64,000 nucleotides of DNA from Labyrinthula sp. Ha (lineage: Eukaryota > Sar > Bigyra > Labyrinthulida > Labyrinthulaceae), in contig JAALGZ010000002.1 of NCBI GenBank assembly GCA_015227615.1, positions 2,170,001 through 2,234,000 on the forward strand. The letters run 5' to 3'. The notes under the pieces are model-generated. The model was not told the origin of the DNA. It made no database searches and was given only the letters and a program-made list of their open reading frames with translations. This document shows positions 12,050 through 24,102 of the stretch, piece by piece; the first letter of the stretch is position 1, and each line of letters starts with the position of its first letter. The translations under genes were made by a program, and so were the position numbers.

Positions 12050-13141
12050 ATGACTTCTATCCAAAATAGAAACCCAACACAATCCTGGGTGAATGCATAT
12101 GATGTATTCAACGAGTTTATTTATCGTAATGAAAGAGATGTGCTCATATATCCTATTTCCATAACTCTTTAGGAACTTGTTTGTGAAAGAATATTATCCT
12201 CTGAATGTTTCCTACGCTGGATGGAAACTAGGAGAAAGAGTATAAAACATCCAAAAGCTTCTTTTCGACGGTGTGTTCTAGCGCACTTAAGGGCTGCTGA
12301 TCGCAGAGCACCTTTTCCAGAGGATGTTGAAGAGAGTTTATTAAAGCAATTACGTGTTAAGGATGACAATAATGAGAGTGTGGATCCGTTCTTTTTTTGT
12401 GGAGTTGCACGAAAGACTCCATATTTGAAAAAATATGCACAGAGTTGGAGAAATAAATTTGACTCTGCGTATGGATATCATGAAAAACGAAAACTCTTAA
12501 TAAACCAAAATGCAAACCAGGTACTAATTTTTTTGTTATTTTACCGCCTAGCTAGTAAGCGTTCGAAGAGAAAGACAGTTTAAAGTTTCTGAGGAAATAA
12601 TGAAAGCACTTCGATTAAACCCAGATAATTTTTCTACTCTTTATGAGACTGCTTTAGAATATAAGTTGAATATTTTTTCTCCTGCTGTTTTGTATTATTT
12701 AAGTGCAATGCAAGGTCAAAATCATAGACTTTCAGAAGAATATGTTTTACCAAAACCTGAAGAATGTCAATTTCTTCCTCATCGTATTTTATTTGTATTT
12801 TTTTACTATTAGTTCCTATAATCCAATTGGTTACCAACTCAAAAACTTGGATGATTGAGTGGATCGATGAAGTTTCAAGAAAAGCTATACCTCATTGGAA
12901 AACTCATATGTGTACTGGATTTACTAGTAGTTTGGAATTTCTTGCAGTTGTTAAAATTGCTTTTCCTTTAATAGAAGAGAGGGGAAAGTTATGGTTTAGA
13001 TATCCGGCACAAATCCAAGGATATGGTTTTAATGTGTTGATGTATGTTGAACCTGTGGGGAATGGACGGCATACTGGTTATATGCAAGTACTTCCACAAT
13101 CATTTGATATAAAGGAATCTACAAGAACTCTTTTGCTTTGA
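12050..13141 (+). CDS. Orphan protein, four exons (332 aa)
   Basis: The exons are 12050-12139, 12173-12520, 12552-12783 and 12813-13141. They are separated by GT-AG introns of 33, 31 and 29 nt that keep one frame throughout and end in TGA. The N-terminal half is basic and rich in Arg, Lys and His (for example METRRKSIKHPKASFRRC). The C-terminal half is more hydrophobic, with conserved-looking blocks such as GFTSSLEFLAVVKIAFPL, GYGFNVLMYVEPVGNG and TGYMQVLPQSF. There is no clear signal peptide or membrane helix. I recognise no family. Three in-frame ultrashort introns make it a real gene. Its 3' end converges with the CHORD gene, 88 bp away. Confidence 0.8.
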
Positions 13142-13229
13142 ATATTTGTTTTTTGTGTTGGTTTGATTCATCTTCGTATTTGATAACGTTATCCTTATTT
13201 TCCAGAAAACAACAATATGAAGAAACAAC

Positions 13230-14222
13230 TTATAGACCAACTTGAACTTTCAGCCCTGTTTCTAACTTTTCTACTAATCCCTTGAAAACTTCGTCCCACA
13301 CTTTTTTTCCAACATTTTCATCTTCTTCAACTATTCTGTCCTTAAGTTTATCCCGGGCATCATCAAACACAGATCCGGAAAACCCAGCGCTGACAAGAGC
13401 ACGTCTCAGGGTACTGATTTTTTCCAACGAAGATACCTCTCGAGGTTTTCCATCTATCCTCTGTGGTCCTGCATATTTTTCTTCTTGAGCCTTTCTCACA
13501 TCTGTTCCTCCCATAAAGCTTTTTCCCTCTCGCTTAGAACTGTGAAATGAGACCTTACAACCGGGTATTGCAGTAAATGTGTCCCAATCCCAGGCTATTT
13601 TATCGGGACAGCACGCCCAATATTTCCTCGTCTCATGAAAAATGGGAGGTTTTCTATGATGTCTGCAGGATTCTGAAGTATTTTCGTCTTCTTTGTATCG
13701 TTTTTGGCAACCAAAGTTCTTGCACATTTGAGTCCCTGTTAAATCAGGTTTCTTTTCAGTAGTCTTTGGCGCTTTTAAGTTTTCTTTCTCGCTTTTTGTC
13801 AAAGGGATTGATTTGGCTACTGGTTTTTGCTTAGATATGGAAGTAACTTGAACATCTAATCCATCTTGCATCTCGGAAAGAGCTTTTGCTTTCCCTTTAA
13901 TGAGAACTATTTTTTCCTAAACAAAATATTCCAACAAGGTAATTACATTGTCGTCTAGTGTATGCTTTACTATTCCATCATATGGAAGTTCTGCACCATT
14001 TGTTCGCTCCAAGTGGAAATCTTCATCTTTGATTTGCTCTTTTCCTTGACTTTAGAACAGAAGAAAGCAAATACCCTCCTCAGCTCTGTGTTTTTCGTTG
14101 AACTTTGTAACCAACATTGTTTGAAGTTTTTGCAGTGGTGAATTTTTCCATGTTTTTGGCAATGATATTTTTAAACTCATTGATTCTTCTTCATTTGGTT
14201 CATAGCTTAATATAACTTTCAT
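13230..14222 (-). CDS. CHORD zinc-binding domain protein (310 aa)
   Basis: There are three exons (14222-14075, 14044-13947, 13916-13230) with two 30-nt introns. The centre carries one CHORD domain: CKNFGCQKRY, then CRHHRKPPIFHETRKYWACC, then DWDTFTAIPGCKVSFH, with the expected Cys/His zinc ligands. The N-terminal 85 residues (MKVILSYEP... LKISLPKTW) look like a small ubiquitin-like or CS-like fold. The C-terminal region is charged and probably coiled. CHORD proteins usually act as HSP90 co-chaperones with SGT1 or in stress and immunity. Here there is one CHORD rather than the paired CHORDs of RAR1/CHP1. The ATG at 14222 was chosen; an in-frame ATG at 14369 would add 49 residues but leave only 32 bp to the divergent deacetylase gene. 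A TTGCTTCCCAAAAT sequence near 14300 resembles the recurrent promoter element. Confidence 0.85.
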
Positions 14223-14401
14223 CTTTGTTTCTTCTACGTGATTTTCGTTTCTTCTAGAATCCAGCCAAATATGTTCATGAACAATTACACACAAATTGAT
14301 TGCTTCCCAAAATATTTTATAGCATAAGTTCCTTATTTGATCAAATATTTGCAATAAAATATCGTGCATTGCACATCTAATTTATAGCAAAGCAAAATAC
14401 A

Positions 14402-15846
14402 ATGTCAAAGAAAAAGGTAAGCTACTTTTATAAGCCTGATATATCATCATACTACTATCGCCCAGGTCATGTTATGAAACCACTTCGTCTTAAGCTTACC
14501 CACAGCCTGCTTTTGACATATGGCGTATATAGAAAGATGGATGTGATTAGACCTCATCAAGCTACTGATGAAGAGGTAGAGAAATTCCATGCATCAGACT
14601 ACATTAATTTCTTGAAGAAATACTCTCCAGTTGTTGAAGCTGAGGTAGATGATCAGATGACAAAATACAACGTTGGACCACAAAGTGATTGCCCTCTTTT
14701 TGAAGGGCTCTATGATTTTGTCACAACTTGTGCTGGAGGATCTATTGAAGCTGCAGCCCTAATCAACACAAAGCAGTCCGACATCTGTGTGAACTGGGCA
14801 GGTGGGCTGCATCATGCAAAAAAAGGTGAAGCATCTGGGTTCTGCTACGTGAATGATATTGTTTTGTGTATTCTAGAGCTGCTGAAAGTTCATCAGCGGT
14901 AGCATTTTTCTATCTCCTTACTCTTAGGGTGCTTTACCTAGATATTGATATTCATCATGGGGATGGTGTAGAAGAAGCATTTTACACAACTGATCGTGTT
15001 ATGACAGTGTCATTTCATAACTACGGAGATTTCTTTCCTGGCAGCGGGGATGTTAATGAGCTTGGTGTCGGTGCAGGAAAAAACTACAGTGTTAATTACC
15101 CTTTGAAAGATGGGTTAGACGATGAGACTTTTGAAAGTGTATTTGTTCCAGTCATGCAGAAGGTAATGGCAGTATATCAGCCCAATGTTGTTGTAATGTG
15201 TTGTGGGGCTGATTCTATCGTAGGAGATAGGTTGGGCTGCTGGAACTTGAGTTTGAAAGGACATGCTTCTGCCATAAGCTTCATGAAGAAATATAACGTT
15301 CCTTTGGTTTTACTCGGAGGAGGTGGATATACTCCAAAAAATGTGGCGAGGTGTTGGGCCTATGAAACTGCACTCAGTGTAAATCAAGAACTTGAGGAAG
15401 TTATACCTGAGAATACTTACTCTGCGTATTTTAAACCGGGATACAAATTGCACCTACAACCCGATCCTGATTTGAAGAATATGAATAATAAAGAATATTT
15501 GCAAAAATGTACAACTGCTATTCTTGAACAACTTGGTGAAATAGGTTCTGCTCCTAGTGTGCAGATTCAAGATGTACCTGATCAAATGGTTGATTTTGAT
15601 CGCTACAGGAAGATGATGGATGAACTTGAGGAAAAGGATTATGATGATGAAAAATATCATTTGCTTCGAACAATACAAGATGAAAGACTTAAAGCCCATG
15701 TTGCTGAGTTTTATGCAAATGACAAAGACCAAAAGGACGTTGAAATGAAAAAGGAAACAACATATAAGAAGGGAACTGAATGTGGTGGTTATTTAGATGA
15801 AGAAAACGTTGAGAAAAATCAGGAATCAAAAGAAGACGGAGATTAG
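14402..15846 (+). CDS. RPD3: Class I histone deacetylase (RPD3/HDAC1-type)
   Basis: There are two exons, 14402-14898 and 14928-15846, with a 29-nt intron at 14899-14927, giving 471 aa. The product removes acetyl groups from histone lysines using zinc, normally inside Sin3/NuRD-like repressor complexes in the nucleus. Catalytic landmarks are present: GGLHHAKK (His137, His138), DIDIHHGDG (Asp171, Asp173 and His175 as zinc and relay residues), CCGADSIVGDRLG, and GGGGYTPKNVARCWAYE with the transition-state tyrosine. The intron falls exactly between LLKVHQR and VLYLDIDIHHGDG, where homologues are continuous. The C-terminal tail is acidic and Lys/Glu-rich, as in the family. It is divergent from the CHORD gene and convergent with the ALDH gene, whose stop lies 16 bp away. 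Confidence 0.97.
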
Positions 15847-15862
15847 GCGTGATTATTGGTTA

Positions 15863-17727
15863 TTATCTACTTGACGCAAGACCTTTGACAAAGTTAAATC
15901 CACTTTGCATTTTTTCCAAGAGAGTTGGCGCATAGAAAAAGCGAATCATTTCAGATGCAGTGTTTTCTGCATCAGGTTGAATTGGATAAGCGAGTTTTGT
16001 TGGTACCTCCGTCTTCACACCGAAGGCCCCCCATCGATCTTCAGTAATGCTCTTTGCTCTACAACAAGCCCTTAGCCCTTCCTCTCCAGCGAAACACCCA
16101 AATCCAGAATGCTTTATTCCTCCAAATGGAATACTCTGACACAAGTAGTTCACTCCAAAATCGTTTACATTCCCCATCCCACTTTCTACAGAATTGCTGA
16201 TTCTCTTAGCACGAGCTGGATTCAAACAAAAGACGCTGCTGCATAATCCGTAAGGAGTTCCATTTACCTGGGTAAGCATATCTACTTCATCTGTCCATTT
16301 AATCACAGTCAAAACAGGTCCGAATACCTCTTCGGAAAAGATTCTCATCTCTGGAGTGACATCTGTTAATATGGTAGGTGAATAGTAATTTCCTTCACAT
16401 TCACAGTTTTTTCCTCCTGCTAGAAGTGTAGCACCTTTAGAAAGAGCATCGTCAACTAATAGCTGAATCTTTGCTCTATGATTAGGAAGAGTTAGAGCTC
16501 CAAAATCAACCCCAGGTCTCAAGCTTTTCACCTCCTTCACGAGTAGATCCACAAAAGCTTTAGCATATTTCTCATTATTATATTCTAGAAAAACTCGTTC
16601 AATGCCAATACAATTTTGACCTGCGTTTTGAAATACACCTCTCATAACAGTTTTTTTTAACCAGCTTCTATTTGCTTCTGAGTTGATGCAGTCTGAGCAT
16701 ATTATACAGGGATCTTTTCCACCAAGCTCTAAGACCACAGGTGTCAGAGTTTCACTGGCTTGTTTCATTATCAATCTACCAACCAGATCACTTCCTGTGA
16801 AAATTATTTTACCTATTTTAGGATGAGATATTAAATGTTTTCCTGTATCTGCAAGTCCAGTACACACCTGAACAAGATCCGGATTATATCCTAAAGCGCT
16901 TAAAGCTTCTCTTACAGGACGAACAAGAAAACTAGCACTAAATGATGTATGTTCAGAAACTTTAATCACAACTGCATTTCCTAAACATAAGACAAAGAAA
17001 TACAATCAACCTGCAAAAGTTCCTGATATGATGTGGTTCAATAGATTATGGCCAGGATAGTTGAACGGTGCAACCACTGCTAATACTCCTATTGGCCAAT
17101 ACTCAACAGTAGCTGATTTATGAACTGTAAGCCAACTTGATTCTAAAGAAAATAAACCATTTCGCTTTTGAGGAGATAATATTTTTTCTCCGTTTTTTAT
17201 TATGTGTCTTAATTTTTCAACTGTTGGAAGAATTTCTCCCAGAACTGCATCAAGATTTGTTTTACCACTATCAACCACACAGGCTTTAACTATTCTTAAC
17301 ATATTTGATTTGTTTGTGTAGAAATCTAAGATTATTTGAAGCAATTGTCTTCTAGTATCAAAACTTGATGTTTTCCATTGAGTTTGAGCGTCTGCTGCGG
17401 CAGAGATGATTGTGTCTATGTCATCTTTTGAGTGGTTTGGAACAGTACCAAGAAAATTGAAAGAGATAGGGCTATAGCATTTTAAAATGCTTGTATTCAT
17501 TTCATTAATAATTCCCATGTTGCAGTCCTTTTTCACAACATCATCTAAGGGTTAAGAACTCGAAGAAACAAGATACCTTTTTGGTTACCAAAAATTTTAC
17601 TTTCCTCTGTAGTAAAAGCAGCTTCTATCTTTATTTTTTTCTTTGAATTGGAGAAAAATATGCGATTAAGCAGTTTTATAGTGAATACTATTAGTAGAAA
17701 AGTAGCAATAGTTTTTGTTTCCAACAT
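15863..17727 (-). CDS. Membrane-anchored aldehyde dehydrogenase, ALDH22/MSC7-like (600 aa)
   Basis: There are three exons (17727-17577, 17544-17011, 16980-15863) with introns of 32 and 30 nt. Residues 5-22 form a membrane anchor (TIATFLLIVFTIKLL). The ALDH fold follows, with VLAVVAPFNYPGHN, the NAVVIKVSEH cofactor-binding block, the catalytic glutamate in LELGGKDP and the catalytic cysteine in AGQNCIG. The terminal blocks EEVFGPVLTVIKW, SIPFGGIKHSGFG and GLRACCRAKSITEDRW match plant ALDH22A1 and yeast Msc7. It presumably oxidises a lipid-derived aldehyde with NAD(P)+ at the ER or secretory membranes; the substrate is not visible. The start was placed at 17727 because the anchor begins there and a TGCCCAAAA element lies 41 bp upstream; an in-frame frame extends to 17847. 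Confidence 0.93.
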
Positions 17728-17767
17728 CCTTTTATGTTTGCGCTTGCTTTGTAATATTGCGAAGTTA

Positions 17768-17777
17768 TTTTGGGCAT
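17768..17777. promoter_or_regulatory. ATGCCCAAAA promoter-like element upstream of ALDH
   Basis: Read on the minus strand, ATGCCCAAAATAAC lies 41 bp upstream of the chosen ALDH start, in the same orientation as the gene. It matches the shared TGCCCAAAA core. Confidence 0.5.
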
Positions 17778-20700
17778 TTAGTATACCAACTATATTGGCT
17801 ATAACACCACGAGAAAGACAATATATGATGCTGAAAAAAAATCTCAAAGAGTTTGACAGTGAAAGATTGAGAAATGATAAACATTTATATTATTTTTCAA
17901 TATTTCCAGTATAAAATTTGAATGAGATTGAGCATTCTTAATTTCTTATTAAGAACTTTTCTCTGACTGCACACCTTTACAGCATCAAATATATATCAAA
18001 ACTTCTCAGAGATTCATCAACTAATTATCTTGAATCTTACTTAAAGAGTTATATGACCTATTCTATGTGCACTGTTAATATATATTAAATAAACTATATT
18101 AGAAAATTAAGAATTTAAGAAAGAGGAAGCTTCTAAAAGCAAAAGTCGGACTCGAATTTAGTTTCATTATTGTAATCGCACAGAGAGGATATATCAGCAG
18201 ACCTTATCAAGCAAAGGGTTATATAAAAGAGCAATATATGTTGTTTGTTAGCTTTACTTAAAGTATTTTATAGGTCTGTTCGTGATTCGACCTAGGTTAG
18301 AAAATCTCCCAGAGTTGGGTTGAGATCTCAGTAAGATATCTGACAGCACCCCTAACGCTGTATGAAAATAATGTATAAAGTTAGAATATAGGTAATTGTA
18401 GATAAACTATTTTGTAGTTACATATATTATTGTAAAGTTATTATGTAACAGCTCTGTCTGTAGTAAGGAACTTGCTTGCATTCATAGGATAGCTATGTCC
18501 ATTATAGTGAATGAACCCGAGATCTAGTTTGCAAACATAAGATTTTAAGCAATATACGATTTCATACTAAACAACAACTAACACTACTTATGACTAAGTT
18601 AAAATTCTTAATTAAATTATTGACCACGCCAATGAGTTTACTGGCTGGTAACAAATGGGAAACTGGTGGCACTGCGTGTTGGGTACGAGATCTTGTAAGT
18701 AAGAAAATTCTCTCGAAATGTGGTTGCTCTAGAAATCAATATTTACTGAGCAAGAAGAGTGATAGCTAGCCTCGCTAGATCTTTAGGCACTTATGGCCGT
18801 ACTATAGTGGTTCTTGTACAGATGGTGTGCCATGGCAACATGTCAATGGTGACCTCTTAATCACAGAAAATTTGGTTTAAATGCTTCAGTAACATATCCA
18901 GAAGATACAAAGATTCGCTTTTTTAAACTCCGTTTCAAGCAGTTGTGTAAATATGGTAATTGTATTTTAAAGAGATACTTAACTTAGCTCTAATAATTTT
19001 TCATTTTACGAAGAGTGGATGGTTTATAGCGCAAAGGGCCATGGTTCTGGACTTAGGTTTTCTTCCGAAACAAGCTCAAAATAGTTGAACACCTCTACTA
19101 TATCAAATATTTAATGACTTTGGTCATCATATTATCCCTTCCAAATAAACTACATTCTAGTTGCATTGGCCTACAAATATACTCAAACCCCAGAATACGA
19201 TGTTTGAATGGATCCAGTTGGTTTATATACCCCCATTGTAGAAGACAGTTTGTGGATTGTATTTAAAATTCCATGCAGTCTTAATGATAAGAAGCAACTT
19301 TCCACCGGCATGCAATGGTAAATATACCTGAGATTTTTCTTTTTTTAAGAGAGTATTCTTTAACTTCTTTTAATTACCCTCTTTAATAAACTAGCAATTT
19401 CTGTTGCAATATTTGCAGTATTTTTTATTTACCTCAATGGACAGGTTCTCCCATTACCATATGATTCATCCGCAAGATTTGTGAATTTCTGTACCCCATG
19501 TTGTGATTAAAAATATCAACCTGTTTTCATGACATCTTCTTGTATCTAAAAAATATAGATAAACTTGGTAATTCGTCTGATCCTCAACTGGTTGCCTTGA
19601 AGAGAAAATTTTCATAATCACGTTATGACTCGCTGTGCTTTGGATTTAATAGCACTATGAAGAGTCAATTAGAAGTCTTAAGTATATTTCAATATGACAT
19701 TTGTACCAAAATATTATTGATATGACATTCAAAACATTGCTAGAACGCTAATACGCTCCTTTGCAGATTTCTGTTTTTAAATTATTTGACTTCGCAATTT
19801 TATGTTAATTTTTATTAAAAGTTTTTGCCATATAGTTTATTCTGATTACAGCTAATATGCTCTCAAGTACTTTAAGTAAATTACTTTTTTTACTTTCAAT
19901 CAATTCTCTGATAAAAGAATTGTATTAATTTTTAGTTGGCTATTTGTGGACAGTACATAAACCCTTGATAGGTTCCGTTACAATGATCACTTAGTGATTT
20001 GTATCGTGGTCCTTCCGCTTCATAAACAAAACCCTTCGCGGAAACCCAAACATACAATTCAAATAGTGCTGTCAAATTACAACACAGCTTCCACTCCTTT
20101 ATTTAAAGTCTAGCTATTAAGTTTTTCCTTATTTTTGTATGGTGATTCTGTAACCAAAGCGGAGAAAATATGATATCGTCATATTGTAGAACCTTGAGAT
20201 ATCTATAACCACATTCCTTTATGACAAAAATAGGTTTTAAAAATATCATACAATATCAAACAACATAGCAATAGGGATTAATAGATTTCCTTCATAGCTG
20301 TAAATAAAATTTAATTAGTGAAAATTTTATCTTAATTTCCAACGGAAGATATTGTTTAGTTGGATTTGATATCAGAAAGATGGACCCGGTTCGAGACAAA
20401 TGGGAACAAGAACAATATATTTCCTTTAAGAAACTTTTTTACCCGCAATCACTAATTATTCTGTCTTAGTAATTTGTTTCAAAGATTTTTTTTGCAAATC
20501 TATAAAGGGGCTTCTAATTACAAAGAAGCAAAAATTTCATTAGCATTTCATTTGTATTCGAGACTAAGAGAACCTTTAATCAATTCCGCGAGCTCACTTT
20601 AACTATTCTAAAGTTTAGTTCCGGAAGAAATGTAACGCAGTGTCTAATTATTACGAAACAGACCACATTCTCTTCAAATGTGTCAGACACCTCTCTTATT

Positions 20701-22812
20701 TGTACTTTCATGAAATCCAACTTGCCCATATTCAACTCCATTTCAGTTACTTTTAAACAATATTTGAACACATCTATTAACACCTCATTTAAGAGTATGT
20801 AATTAAAATATTGAAATAGACGCTAATTTTTAAAAGAATGAATAGTCCTGAAACTATTTCGATTCTTGTGACATAAGACTTTTTTTTCTCATTCTGGGTT
20901 AACTTAGAATACCACAATATCTAAATTTAATCTCGGGGGTCTTGAAAACAACTTTAGGAAAAGTTAAGTGCATTGTTGATCTAGAACTATGTTCAATATG
21001 GATATTTGAAGCTTGGAAAGATAATCTTGTGATTTGAACTGATAGCTTTACACTTTAGACACAGGAAAATGTTGCAGTTTTCTGCTTATAGTAGACAATT
21101 CACTTCAGTCTATGTTCGGAGATTTAAATTTATACATGATCTTATCATACGATGTGTATGTACATTCTATCTATGTTATTGGTGAGTATTCTATTTATTT
21201 CTTCACTTCCTACGTTGTGTACTTGATCATATAAAATATTTTGATCAGATATTCAAAGCATGAAGAAATAACCAAAAAATACAATCAAAGAATTATAGGC
21301 ACAGCGGCCACACATGTCTTCTAATAAAAGCGTAAAAGATATTTCTTAAGATGGAAGAATTTAAGTTTGACGTTATGGAGCCTTCTTAATATTGGATGAA
21401 AACGTTCTAATAAATCTTACATCGATTTGGGGTACTAGTTGCATCAGCTCATTTGCACTTTTTTCTAGAAAGTTGATCTACTAATGGCTGTTATGAAAAC
21501 ATTTTGGAACCGTTGTAATTGCATTTCATTGTTTATTGCTCAACTAGAAACGGATTCCCCTTAATAGTTTTCCGGGGGTAGTAACCCTTTCTTGTAATCA
21601 GAAAGCATGTGAAGAGTTCCATGTTAATAGGAGCGAACATCCGTTAGCTTAAATCCTTGTATCATTCTTTCTTCGTTTTTATGAGATAAGTCCTCACCTT
21701 TACCATTGGAGAAAGTGCTGGACTACAAATTTACATACCATGGTTCGATTTCTACTTAACATACCTAGTTACATCTACCAAAAACATAGGTAAATGTTAA
21801 GCACCATGGTTTTGAGCGAAGAGTTACTGCCATAGTAGAATACTTTAACTAAAACACACATGCCTACCGATACTCCATGTCATTTAAAGAGTCTCAGATA
21901 TTTAATTTCTTAATTTTTTCTAGTTAAACTATCGTGATGTTGTGGTTACTCCCCCATCTTCCAGACAAATATCAGCACTCTTGTTCATTTCAGGAAGTGA
22001 GCTTGAGCTAATCTAAAGTATAAAACTGAATAATTTTAATTATTTATAACTTTTTTCATGGTGGCCAAGAAGTATCAGAATATGAAGTGATGCTATTCTA
22101 TGAAATTTTGGTGCAAGACACAGCTTATTCCTTTCAGCTATAAAACTTAAAATATGAGATGTTTATGGTGAGAATAAAGCAGTTAGTAATTACTTTACAT
22201 TCGCTCATTTTTAGATATGTTACAAGGTAAAAACGACGCCGGTTAAGTCAATGACAATACACACGTTTTATCTCTAATCAAACTAGTTTGGATTTTTTCC
22301 GGGCCTGTACTTCACCGCTTGTGTGCTCTGAATTCGTTTGATCCTCACCATCATATTTTAAAACCTGAATATGAGTAAAGCAAGCTTGGTCTGGTCATAA
22401 TATTCGTATTATTAACTTAGTTTTCAGTAAATCCGGTGTTTCCAGTCTTGCAATACTATGTCACCAACCTTCTAGCTGTATATAGCAACAAGTCTTTTGT
22501 TCCCTTTGACAGGTGAGATATCCATTATAATTTGATATCAAACTATCTCATATATTTTCTATAAATAAATTCATAAATGATGCTCAAACTTCAGTGGTAA
22601 CTAGAGCTGCTGAGTGACAACTCTTGTCAGAAAACAGAATCTTTGAGAGAAGTACTTAGTGATCGGCCACTCAATTAAAACCCATAATGGTGGAAATATG
22701 ATTAGTCGTTATCAAGAATATCTCAAAAGATTATTCAATCTTTAGTTTTTGGCTCATTGTCTTGCAAAGTTCTACTTAGAATTAAAAACTCTAAAACATG
22801 TTAATAACCATC
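17778..22812. other. Gene desert
   Basis: These 5 kb are AT-rich with no open frame above about 67 codons and no recognisable motif. An 8-bp AT-rich inverted repeat (TTCTTAAT / ATTAAGAA, 17935-17955) is the only small structure I noticed near the ALDH side. I see nothing else to annotate before the tRNA. Confidence 0.55.
22793..22796 (-). terminator. RNA polymerase III terminator (T4) of tRNA-Glu
   Basis: On the minus strand the first run of four T lies 16 nt after the tRNA 3' end, the usual Pol III stop signal. Confidence 0.55.
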
Positions 22813-22884
22813 TTCCCCCGCCGGGAATTGAACCCGGATCTTGACGGTGAGAGCGTCATATCCTAACCATTGGACTACGAGGGA
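22813..22884 (-). tRNA. tRNA-Glu(CTC): tRNA-Glu (anticodon CTC)
   Basis: The 72-nt minus-strand sequence folds as a full cloverleaf. The acceptor TCCCTCG pairs with CGGGGGA, leaving discriminator A. The D arm contains GTCC...GGAT with the A-box-like TAGTCCAATGG. The anticodon stem TGACG/CGTCA encloses loop CTCTCAC (anticodon CTC). The T arm CCGGG-TTCAATT-CCCGG carries the B box. No intron and no encoded CCA are present. It is the only tRNA I found in the window. Confidence 0.97.
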
Positions 22885-22965
22885 AGCTTTATTTTATGAA
22901 GTAGTGTTTCATTTTTAGGTTAGTTAAATCCAGAAAGATATTGAAAAGTATTTTACAAATATAAG

Positions 22966-23734
22966 ATGAATAAACACGCATTTCATTCAAGAACAGGTAC
23001 TACTTCAGTTCTTGTTGACATTTTAGAGTTAAATGAATTAAATTTAATAATTTCAGATGAGCCTCAAGCTAGGAAAGAAAGGTTTTTGATTTGTTTTCTG
23101 GTTTACTTAGATTTGGCACAGAAACTCAACTACAATTTGGACGATGTTGTCTAACCTTCAATACATTAACTGACGGTGTTGCCTCTCCATCAGTACATAA
23201 TTTTTTTTCTAATATATAAAGGGAAGATTATATGAGAAAGAAACTATTTATGAATATCTCGCAAATGAAACAGAAAAGCTGCGCCGTGCGCGCAGGGAAT
23301 ATGAAAAACAGAAGATTCTGTCGCTAGCTCAACCTGTAGAAGATAATCACAACGATCTAAGAAAAACTATACTTTCTTTTCAATCTAGAGATACCGAGGT
23401 AACAGCAAAGAAAATTAAAAGGAAGATGGAGTTTACCAAGAAAAAACCTGAGAAACGACCAAGAAGTCCATTTTCTCACCAAAAGCTGAAAGTTAGAGAC
23501 TTGACACCCATTACGATAAACTACGATTCCTCAGGTAATGCTGTATGCGCTATTAGCAGAAAAATTATAACGTACCAGAGACCTACCCTACTCCTCTGCT
23601 GCTCTAAAACTGTGCTTTCTGAGAGTTTAGACCAACTCAAGTCATCAAGGACGGAAAACTGCCCTCTTTGCAGTAAAAGAATACAAACACGTGAGCTATT
23701 ACCTGCCAAAACAGGATTCTCTTCAAAACGTTGA
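22966..23734 (+). CDS. NOSIP: NOSIP-family split U-box/RING protein (226 aa)
   Basis: There are four exons (22966-22996, 23027-23081, 23111-23192, 23222-23734) with introns of 30, 29 and 29 nt. The N-terminus MNKHAFHSRTE, then the FGTETQLQFGRCCLTFNTL region, then GRLYEKETIYEYL follow the NOSIP order: an MTRHxKN start, the DFDCCCL half U-box, and GYLYEREAILEYI. The second half U-box is CAISRKIITYQRPTLLLCC, then ENCPLCSKRIQTRELL. NOSIP is an E3-ligase-like protein that also travels with the spliceosome. The protein is shorter than the roughly 300 residues of animal NOSIP, mainly in the linker, which here is a Lys/Arg-rich helix. The gene starts 81 bp from the tRNA and converges with the small membrane protein gene. 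Confidence 0.85.
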
Positions 23735-23787
23735 CATTTGTTAGTTTAAACGGTTAAAATCGACGCTGTACAAATCAGACAATGAAT

Positions 23788-24102
23788 CTATTGAAATGGA
23801 ATTTTTCCAGAAAAACGTATGTAAAGAACAAAGCCAAAAGAAGTAAGGAAAGCAAGGATGAATAGAATCTCGCCCATTGTGCATCTACATCCATACCATT
23901 TTACTGTTCTGCTGACACCTCTACGGGTCCGTATTGTGCTTCTGCCGATGACAAGAATGTTTACAATCTCCCCGTCACTATCCAAACTCAGACGATACTT
24001 TTCTCTTACACTAATCATTTGACCCGATCTATAATCATAAACTGAGTATGGTGCTGAAGTTATTGATACACCCACAAGACTCTCTCTCTCTCTTTGCTGC
24101 AT
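23788..24102 (-). CDS. Small putative tail-anchored membrane protein (104 aa)
   Basis: This single frame starts at the first ATG (24102; the frame is open a little further upstream to 24129). The N-terminal 75 residues are polar with a basic segment (TIRTRRGVSRTVKW). A single hydrophobic helix (ILFILAFLTSFGFVLYI) lies close to the C-terminus, followed by a short basic end. This is the layout of a tail-anchored or single-pass protein of the ER or Golgi. I recognise no family. It converges with NOSIP, 53 bp away, and is divergent from the glucanase gene. A spliced upstream exon is possible. Confidence 0.55.
   Translation of the reverse strand: MQQRERESLVGVSITSAPYSVYDYRSGQMISVREKYRLSLDSDGEIVNILVIGRSTIRTRRGVSRTVKWYGCRCTMGEILFILAFLTSFGFVLYIRFSGKIPFQ

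Noticed and set aside
17648-17914. 88-codon plus-strand frame opposite the first ALDH exon
   Set aside because: It is antisense to a better-supported exon carrying the membrane anchor.
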